Shown here piece by piece: positions 56,414 through 64,000 of a DNA stretch of 64,000 bases. Both the position numbers and the translations under genes were made by a program. Under the pieces are notes generated by a model. That model was not told the origin of the DNA. It did no database searches and saw only the letters and a list, made by a program, of their open reading frames with translations. The DNA lies in assembly GCA_030512335.1 (NCBI GenBank), contig JAULSU010000002.1:2852001-2916000 (forward strand), given 5' to 3'. Source of the DNA: Immersiella caudata. Taxonomy: Eukaryota; Ascomycota; Sordariomycetes; Sordariales; Lasiosphaeriaceae. Each line of letters begins with the position of its first letter. The first letter of the stretch is position 1.

Positions 56414-56449
56414 GCCAAGGAGCGCCAAGATGGAGCCAAGGAAGCCAAG
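56414..56449 (+). promoter_or_regulatory. cluster of four GCCAAG (PacC-type) boxes
   Basis: GCCAAG at 56414, 56424, 56435 and 56444, all on the same strand, spaced 10, 11 and 9 bp and therefore on roughly one face of the helix. GCCARG is the core site of the ambient-pH factor PacC/Rim101. Binding here is inferred. Confidence 0.55.
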
Positions 56450-56954
56450 CCTGATCAAGCATTTGCGAGGCTCCAGCGATCGCCGCTTCAATGGCAGCCA
56501 CGGACAAGGGCAGATAGAACTTTCAAGACACCTCCTGAGGAAGCCACGACGCACAGGAAAAGAGGTGACCTGCCGATAATCGGCACCTCGAGAAGGGGAG
56601 AGCGATTTTTCATCTCTACCATCGCTAAGATTCCCGCTTCTTACTTGACGGATTGAGGGGCGCGCCGAGGAAGTGCCTTTTCGTGGTCAGTTCTCCCACG
56701 ACTTACGCCTAGCAACAACCAATCAGCGCCCCAGCCGCTCACCCATCTGGGATTTTCATCTGACAAGTGAAAATTACCCTGCTTCTGATTGATTGATAAG
56801 ATTACGCTGTTGGCTTCTTCAAGCTCCCTAGCGCCATGAAACCGTCATCTCGTGTGTTGCTCGTAAGGTAAGCATGCGGGGAAGCTGAATGCGGGAAATG
56901 GGTAGGTGCCGTCGTGCCCTTCTCACCTGCTGGTTGTTTAGCAAAAAAGGATGT

Positions 56955-56975
56955 GGGGGGGGGGGGGGGGGGGGG
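56955..56975 (+). repeat. poly-G tract of about 21 bases
   Basis: An uninterrupted G run about 145-165 bp upstream of the fet3 start codon. Its length may be unstable and may be imperfectly assembled. Confidence 0.8.
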
Positions 56976-57119
56976 CGGCGGTACGACTTCCCATCCTAAC
57001 TGTTATGAGTAGCAGACCTGAAAGCTTGCCATCTCACCCTCAGTTTGCGATGCGCCTGCAACCGCCATAATTTTGACGTGAACAAGACGTGTCGCCCGGA
57101 GAGAGAAGATTCTTGTGTG

Positions 57120-59263
57120 ATGGCTTCCCCGAGGGCCCATTGGACCCTCACTCTCCTAGCTCTGCTGAGCTCAATTCCTTTCACCCATGCTGCCACCGTC
57201 ACATACGACTTCAATATTTCCTGGGTAACCGCAAACCCAGATGGCCTGACCAGCCGTCCGGTCATAGGGATTAATGGTTTTTGGCCTATCAGGAGAATTG
57301 AGGCCAACGTGGGAGACAGAGTCATTGTCAACGTCCTCAACTCGCTGGGGAACCAGTCCACGTCCCTCCATTTTCACGGCCTCTTTATGAATGGAAGCAC
57401 TCATATGGACGGACCCTCGCAAACGACACAGTGTCCCATCCCTCCCGGCGGACGATTCACGTACGATTTTACCATTGAGCAACCAGGTACATACTGGTAC
57501 CACTCTCACACCCACGGCCAGTATCCAGACGGTCTCCGAGGGCCACTCATCGTCCACGACCCTGAAAACCCCTTTACAGATATGTACGACGAGGAGCTCG
57601 TTTTGACTGTCTCGGACTGGTATCACGACCAAATGCCAGATCTGCTGCCGTTGTTCATCAGCAAAGTCAACCCAACGGGCGCCGAGCCGGTTCCGAATTC
57701 CGCTCTTCTCAACGAGACTCAAAACTTGACCATTTCTGTTCAACCTGGAAAGACATATCTGTTTCGGGTTATCAACATTGGAGCATTCGCTGGGCAGTAT
57801 ATTTGGTTTGAGGGTCACAACATGACCATCCTCGAGGTTGACGGCGTCTACACACAGCCCGCCAGGGCCGATATGATTTATCTCTCCGCAGCGCAGCGCT
57901 GTAGCTTCCTCGTCACAGCCAGGGACAACACGTCGGCCAACTTTCCAGTCATGGCCAGCATGGATACGGTGAGTCCTCTATGCATTGCACTGACCAGTAC
58001 CTATTGATGGCTGGCTGATCAGTCCAGGATCTGTTTGACACACTCCCAGAGAACCTGAATTGGAATGTGACCGGTTGGCTTGTGTACGACTCTGAAGCGC
58101 CGCTGCCAGAACCCCGAATCCTCGAAGGCTCGTTCGAGCCGTTTGACGACATGGCTCTAGTACCGTGGGATGGCCAACCACTTCTTGGAGAACCAGACCA
58201 GGTTATCACTTTGGATGTCATCATGGACAATCTTGGTGATGGTGCAAACTAGTGCGCAGACTTCTCTCTGACATGGCTGGGTCATCCACTGACCAATGTT
58301 TAGCGCTTTTTTCAACAATATAACATACACCTCCCCCAAAGTTCCGACTCTCTACACCGCTTTAACAACTGGGGAGCTTGCGACAGATCGAACGGTTTAC
58401 GGCCAGTATACCCACTCCTTTGTGCTCGAACGGGGCCAGGTTGTTGAACTGATCGTCAATAACCTGGACCCGGGCAAGCACCCATTCCATCTCCATGGAC
58501 ACCACTTTCAAACTGTCTGGCGCTCCGCAGACCAGGCCGGGACGTTCCAGGACTCGGGTGTAGCACCTGCTGAGTTCTCAGCGATACCTATGCGTCGTGA
58601 TACGGTGGTCTTATTCCCCAACGGGAATGTTGTGTTGAGATTCAGGGCGGACAATCCAGGTATTTCAACACCCTTTTCGTCTACTGTTGATATGAATGAG
58701 CACGACTTGCTAATATCGAATGAAGGGGTTTGGCTCTTCCACTGCCATATCGAATGGCACGTTCAGTCTGGTTTGATGGCAACCTTTGTTGAAGCCCCCC
58801 TGGACCTACAGAAAAGTCTCAAGGTGCCCGATGACCACTACGCTGCTTGTAGAGCTGGTGGTGTGCCGACTATGGGCAACGCCGCTGGTAACACGGTGGA
58901 CCTGTTAGATCTCAATGGGCAAAACACACCGCCAGGCCCTCTGCCCGCTGGGTATGTGATATCCCCCTTGAAAAAGCCAACTGGACTGACAAAACTGCTC
59001 CTAGGTTCACCACCAAAGGCATCGTCGCGTTGGTGTTCAGCTGCATCATCGGCATTGTTGGTGTTGCCGTCGTGGCCTGGTACGGTTTCGCCGCCGATGT
59101 CGGACAAGAAGTCAACGGTGTAGGTCTTGCCGCTGCGGACGCCGGCAATGTCAAGTTCCAGCCACCAGCTTCATCAGGAGGAGATAGTGTCTCTGCTCCT
59201 GGTGGTGGGACAGGAGGAAGAGACGAGATCACCGCTGTTGAAGGTGTGCGGGCGCGGAAGTGA
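57120..59263 (+). CDS. fet3: ferroxidase Fet3 (multicopper oxidase)
   Basis: Five exons (57120-57968, 58028-58251, 58304-58659, 58726-58951, 59005-59263) give 637 residues. A signal peptide (1-24), three cupredoxin domains and one C-terminal membrane span (GIVALVFSCIIGIVGVAVVAW) followed by a Gly/Ser-rich cytosolic tail match yeast Fet3. Copper ligands: LHFHG (83-87), WYHSHTH (126-132), HPFHLHGH, and HCHIEWH with the following Leu/Met of the type-1 site. Asp166 in SDWYHD sits where yeast has Glu185, a residue needed for iron oxidation, so the acidic group is kept. Intron 3 (58660-58725) is 66 nt and stop-free, but must be spliced to give NPGVWLFHCHIEWH. It oxidises Fe(II) outside the membrane and passes Fe(III) to Ftr1. 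Confidence 0.94.
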
Positions 59264-59510
59264 GTAGGATACCAAGGCTTGGTAATCGCATAGCAGAGAG
59301 TATTGTCGTGGCAGCTAAATAGATATCCTTATCCCGTCGTAAGTAGGAAAGACTGTTGTTGTAGTAGCTAGATACCTACCCAATTTAAACTCGTTACATG
59401 CCTCATTATCCTTTGTACCGACTTTCATGTGCGCACTCTTTCAAATAATGCCATATTCAAGTTCCAACCAACCGCTCCCAAAAAAAAGCACCATGTGTTC
59501 TATTTGTTGC

Positions 59511-62176
59511 TCAGAATGGGGTATAATGATTAAGCACACTCCAAACACTGTCGTTTCCAAAATCACCTTCAAACTGAAACGGCACTACTCCCTGTTGCTG
59601 TTGCTCTGGCGTCTGCTGCTGTTGGACGATGCCCGAAGTTTCGCCTCCAAGAAGCCCAGGAACATCCAACCCCCACGCTGAAGACGGTACTATCGCGGCA
59701 CTGTCGTCTCTCAGCCCCAGCCCCAGGTCGTTGTAAACAAGATCGCTCGTTGCGTAGATTGGCGCCAGGCTGGCCCAGTCGAAGTTGCTGGGAAGGAAAC
59801 CGCCCGAGCCCGACGATAGCGCGTTTGACTCCGGGAACAAGTCGTCTGTGAAGGCGGTGCCGGTGGTGCTGCTGCCGCTACCAGTGCCTGAATGGGGAGA
59901 AGGTGAAATGGCGTCCGGGGTGTCGGTATTAGCGGAGAGGGCAGGGAATGCGGACGGGGGTGATTCGGCGAAGGGGAGCGGGAAAGGGGAGAGCGCCGTG
60001 GAGGTTACCGGTGGCACCGGTGAGGACAGCATGGCTTTGACGGCTTGGGGTGAGATTCCCAAGGACTTTTTGAGGCGAAGGAAGATGGCGTGGAGGACTC
60101 CAAGAGCGGCTTTGGCGAGGGCGTTGCGCTCTGACATGGCTTCGAAGCGTTCGACGGCCCATTGGAAGTGCTGGAGGGCATTTTGGACGAGTTCGACGTG
60201 CTCCTTGGGGAACAGAATGTAGATGGATGCCATGAGAACGATAGCGTCAAAGGTGCCGAAGAAGAGCGAGAAGCTGGGAGGTGTTAGCGGGTGTGAGCTG
60301 GAGAACAGGCGTTCTGTCAAGGTACAGACGTCTTGTACTGCTGAGGTTTCAAAGACTGGAAGTGGAGTCTTTGCGCATGCAGCATGTTTAGACTGGCCCT
60401 TAATGCCTGTGGAAAATATCAGCTGATTACCTCCTTTTTGGAAAGTCTTTTGTTGTCTCAGGAGGGAAACTCTCTTGAGGTTCCCTAGACAGCAGAAAAA
60501 GGACAAAACAGGAAGAAAAACGCTCCAGTTTGCACTCACTGCCGTCCGACTCTTAGGTCGGGTGAAGATGTATGGGCGATGGAGAGCCATGAAATTGAAG
60601 GACATGAGCTGCGGGAGGGTAGCGCGCACAGCAGGCAGCCAGTAGCTATGTGCGAGCGTCAACCAGCGGCCCTAGAAAAAAAGATGGCGGTACGCACCAG
60701 TCAGGATGATAGTCAAATCTCGTGTCCGGGTTCTCCAGCCGAAAATATGGCGGAGTTTGCGACTCGAGATCAAGCAGTTGCTGGTGCAGCGCGTCCACTT
60801 TGGAGAAATTCTTGGGCCACGCGCCCTCCTTTTCCAATTCCACGATGGCTCTCAGGGGCACCATTATATGGTACGCCCAGAGAGCTCGCGTGAGCGGCGT
60901 TGGTGGATCATCTTCCGTTCGGGGCCGGACTGGCGTTTTTGACCTGTCTTTGGGAACTGGCGCATCAATGGGAAGCGTGATCTGAGCCATACCAGCACTG
61001 GTGGAGATGGGGCGACCAAGAACAACACCAGTGTGAACGTCCCACCCAACGAGAATCATCCATATTTTTCGACGGCGCTCAATCTCCCACTGGTTCTCTA
61101 GAATGGCTCCAGCCTCGTCGCTCTTTGGCTTAGGGTCTAAGCTGTCTCTGTGAATCCCAATCTCCTGTGCGTCTCTGATAGCTGCGCCAATTGCGTGCCA
61201 TGCCTCCGTAACCAACGCCGTATACTTCAGAAAGGCGGCCCTCAGGAACCCCGCGATGACAGTAGTGATGGACATTTGCCGCTTGCCGAGCAGGGAGAGA
61301 ATAGCGACGCCTGATTCGCTGTAGTCCATAGCAAGATCCTCAAAGGTCATGCCGCCAGCGTACTTGAGAGAGTCGAAAGTCGAATCTGAGCCTGCGGGGA
61401 GAACCAATAACGCCGATGCTAGTGTTTGGAACAGCATCGCGGGGAACGCCCGAAGATCTGGAGGGAGCGCCTGTGGACCACCGCTGGTGAGCAGGTTGAA
61501 GGGCAACCGGTACCATTCAGCCAATTGCTTATCGTAGACATCGCGGTCGAGCCCGTAGTATTGCCAGTTGAAATTTTCGAAATATAGGTTGACGAGCTTG
61601 TCGATATATGTTCGAGCCGGAAGTTGCCTGATCAGGCTCTTATAGCGCTCCCGCGTGTTGAAAGACTCGCCATGGTTCGCGTCTGAGTTGAGCCCCGAAA
61701 GAGATAGCCCAGACTCGGCCCCCTCGATCTTTTGCAGAAAGCCCAAAGTTGATGCGCCTGTTCTCGAGTACCCAAAATTAACGACTTTTGTGGGTATGCT
61801 GTCCACGGGCGCTCGCTCGGCGTCTGGTACCCCTGTGTTACTCGCCTGCCTCCGATGCTCTTTCGCCGTCGGTGCGCCGGTTTCGTACCGGCAAGCCGCC
61901 TCCTTATTTCTCGAAATACAGTTGGTGCAAGGCAACTTCCGATCGCATTTTTGTTTCCTGCGGTGGCCTGGGTGTGGCATCAGAGGTAAGCTCGGGTGAT
62001 CAGCTACGCAGCCATGCTGCAATCTACGACATACACTCAGTACATGAGATAACGGTTCTTCGGCGTTTCCTTGGTACTCTTTTCGGCTGCGCAGCTGTGT
62101 TTTCATCTTGCGCTGGCTCCTCGCCCTTGGCGGCCTCAGACATTGGGTTGTCATCTGAACTCGGGGACGAAGACAT
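59511..62176 (-). CDS. Zn2Cys6 fungal transcription factor
   Basis: Five exons (62176-62035, 61967-60698, 60645-60540, 60406-60330, 60273-59511) give 785 residues. The binuclear zinc cluster is assembled across the first intron: C45-x2-C48-x6-C55-x5-C61-x2-C64-x8-C73, with basic RVPRKRRRTV just before it. The middle (about 170-560) is the fungal-specific transcription factor region, with the RRRKIWMILVGWDVHTGVVLGRP signature. The C-terminus is Ser/Pro/Gly-rich with acidic patches, a plausible activation region. The intron 4 donor (GTCTGT) is weak and was chosen because it gives QYKTFSLFFGTFDAIVLM. The ATG at 62176 is the only start upstream of the cluster in frame. It lies tail-to-tail with fet3 (247 bp between stops). 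Target genes are unknown; a role in iron uptake is only suggested by position. Confidence 0.88.
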
Positions 62177-62749
62177 GCTGCTTGTTAAGCAACACAAACT
62201 GTCGCGAAAGCGTCGCGCCTAGGATGAGACAAAGTAATGAGCTCCTAGATTGGCGATAAAGATATCCTGAGACTGTAGAGGCCAAAGATCGCAAACAATA
62301 GTGCCAATTGGGTGGGTTTGGTGCGCAATCGTGTTCGAGAAACGGGAAATAGGACCTGGCGATGTCTTGTGGAAGTGGGGGAGTGACATGCGAGTGAGCA
62401 CGCCAGACTTAGTTCCCCACGTTGCCAAGCATGGATTGTCCCAAATGCGGACCGGACTGGATGCTACCTCCGTTAACCCCGGGGGGCCCTCCGACCCGTC
62501 AGCTGCTTTGCGCCCTACGAAATAGGGGTTGGGGCTGCAGTTCAATTCAAAACAACCGCAGTGCGCCGCGCTCTTCTTGCAAGCCCACCGTTGGCCAAAG
62601 TAATTGCATAGCAGACAGATGCCATAATCTAACTATTGTGGCCGAAACGCCGCCCGACCCGCTCCAGATACCTAACCTGCAACCACCCGTCTGATTCCTG
62701 CTTTTAGGTTCAACCGTTCCTCTCCAGCATGCCGTTCCCCACACACCCT
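62177..62749. other. intergenic, TF 5' side / OMP decarboxylase 3' side
   Basis: 573 bp. It holds the promoter of the Zn2Cys6 gene and the 3' flank of OMP decarboxylase. No TATA box or known site is seen. Confidence 0.5.
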
Positions 62750-63880
62750 TTATTCCAACCCCACCCGAGAAAGGTACGCCTTCCACGCCTTCTTCCTATA
62801 CCGTTCTGCCTCAGAGGGAGGGTCATCCGCGCAAATGATACCCCGCCCCACGATGATAATATCGGTACCTTTGATGTTGATGAGCTTTGCTGGAGTGTTG
62901 TACTGCTGCCCAAGACCATCGCCCTTGATGTGGCCGTTCTCCTCCTCACCCTCTGGCGGCAACTTGCAGCCTGGCGTGATGTGAATGAAGTTGTCATCCG
63001 GCGCCGTGTTGAGACTCTCCTGCGCGACATATCCCATGACGAAGTTCTTGTGCTCCCGGGCCGCCTCCACGCAAGCTTGAGTGTACTCCCTGGTCATGAG
63101 GCAGCCCTTGGACGACATTTGCGCGAGAAGCAACAGGCCACGGTCGGTGGGAGGCTCTTCGATCCCTGGGAAAACAGACTCGTCACCCTCTGAGATGCTT
63201 TTGGGCAGCCTGGGTGAGCCCGCGGGCTCAAAAGACTGTGTAACAGTGGTGATGGATACAATGCTTCCTTTCCTTGCGTCGGCGCCTCTGTCGTTGCTGC
63301 CATACCCGCCGAGCTGTTCCCTCGGATCCAGGCGGCCATTCTCGTCGCCATTCTCCAGCCCGTCATCGAAGTGGTCTGAAACCGGGGTGCCTACTGTGAC
63401 AGACGTCTTGACCTCGTAGTTGATGCGCTCCTTCCACTTTGCTGCTGCTTCGGCCATGGCCCATACCATGTCCTTGCCTGCGTCGATGTTGGCATTGGTG
63501 ATGTGAGCCCAGTCTATTATGCGCGCCGTGCCGGCAGTGTACTGCATTTGCACCGTCTTGCCGATGTCGACAAATTTCCTGTCCTCGAATATCAAGAAGC
63601 CGTGCTTTCTGGCGAGCGCCGCCAATTTAGCGCCTGTGCCAGTGACTGGGTTGTAGTCCCATCCGGATATCAAATCGTAGTGTGTCTTCAGCACGACAAT
63701 AGATGGCCCAGCCTTATCCGCGAGAGTCACTAGCTCCCGCGCAGTGTGGACGTCCGCGCTTAAGCAGAGGTTCGAGGACTTGAGCACCATCAGCCGGTAA
63801 AGATACTCGGTAAGCGGATGGTCGGCCTGCTTCGCACGCTCGCCGAACGGCGTCGTTAAGGTAGGGTGTTTCTGTGACAT
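62750..63880 (-). CDS. pyrG: orotidine 5'-phosphate decarboxylase (pyr-4/pyrG/URA3)
   Basis: A single-exon, 376-residue cytosolic enzyme that converts OMP to UMP, the last step of pyrimidine synthesis. The active-site array FEDRKFVDIG supplies the Asp-x-Lys-x-x-Asp motif. Upstream is LCLSADVHTARELVTLA with the KTHYDLI block; downstream are LLAQMSSKGCL and the phosphate-binding DIIIVGRGI. Compared with yeast Ura3 (about 267 residues) there is an extra segment of roughly 100 residues at about 165-260. It is Gly/Asp/Asn-rich and Ser-rich and sits before the LLLLAQMSS strand, as in pyr-4 of Sordariomycetes. The ATG begins MSQKHPTLTTPFGERA, a normal family start. Upstream DNA reaches only 120 bp to the window edge. 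Confidence 0.96.
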   Translation of the reverse strand: MSQKHPTLTTPFGERAKQADHPLTEYLYRLMVLKSSNLCLSADVHTARELVTLADKAGPSIVVLKTHYDLISGWDYNPVTGTGAKLAALARKHGFLIFEDRKFVDIGKTVQMQYTAGTARIIDWAHITNANIDAGKDMVWAMAEAAAKWKERINYEVKTSVTVGTPVSDHFDDGLENGDENGRLDPREQLGGYGSNDRGADARKGSIVSITTVTQSFEPAGSPRLPKSISEGDESVFPGIEEPPTDRGLLLLAQMSSKGCLMTREYTQACVEAAREHKNFVMGYVAQESLNTAPDDNFIHITPGCKLPPEGEEENGHIKGDGLGQQYNTPAKLINIKGTDIIIVGRGIICADDPPSEAERYRKKAWKAYLSRVGLE

Positions 63881-64000
63881 CTCGTTCGGGCCGGAAAGGA
63901 AGCGTATGTTCGTAGGTGTTGCGAGATTGATTTGAGGTGGGGACGCGGGGCAAGACCAAGGCCGCCGCGCAAAGAGGGAACGAAAAGGTTGCGGTCAAGA

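Larger units (their letters stand above)
55656..57119. promoter_or_regulatory. shared bidirectional promoter of ftr1 and fet3
   Basis: 1464 bp between the two divergent start codons of the reductive iron-uptake pair. It carries two exact ATCTGATAA-type sites, a third GATA site (TGATAA, 56794-56799), a cluster of four GCCAAG boxes at 56414-56449 and a run of 21 G at 56955-56975. Open frames inside show no domain. Confidence 0.75.

Overview
This is nuclear DNA of a filamentous ascomycete (Pezizomycotina), most likely a Sordariomycete. The evidence is short spliceosomal introns (mostly 46-70 nt) with CTAAC/CTGAC branch sites, a secreted HET-C homologue, a TeaR-like prenylated polarity protein, a pyr-4/pyrG-type OMP decarboxylase with a long internal insertion, and 2EXR and Zn2Cys6 proteins. 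The species cannot be fixed from this window. Nothing prokaryotic, viral or transposon-like was recognised.

Layout. 1-19.6 kb is gene-poor: the 5' part of a DnaJ gene (minus), a TeaR-like gene at 8.1-9.9 kb and one 98-codon CxxC protein at 14.8 kb, separated by 4.5-7.7 kb of sequence with no convincing gene. 19.6-28.7 kb holds DNA primase large subunit (minus, with two MluI-type boxes upstream), a conserved protein of unknown role, a nitronate monooxygenase, a 2EXR protein and a vWA protein. 30.6-33.1 kb is an 818-residue coiled-coil protein of unknown role, followed by about 5 kb of repeat-bearing sequence with orphan coding-like pieces.

38.4-55.7 kb is dense: an RBM39-like splicing factor, sphingolipid fatty acid 2-hydroxylase, het-c, a PP2C phosphatase, glutamine-dependent NAD+ synthetase, a BTB-like protein and the iron permease FTR1. 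55.7-59.3 kb completes a divergent FTR1-FET3 reductive iron-uptake pair. Its shared promoter carries siderophore-GATA sites, one pair as an inverted repeat, and four GCCAAG (PacC-type) boxes at roughly helical-turn spacing. A Zn2Cys6 regulator lies tail-to-tail with FET3, and OMP decarboxylase closes the window.

Most unusual is the NAD+ synthetase gene. I reconstruct 24 exons in 3.5 kb, including a 5-nt exon and an apparent single-nucleotide exon, while its neighbours have 0-4 introns. Exon borders here were derived by hand from splice consensus, reading frame and conservation of known protein families; no transcript data were available.
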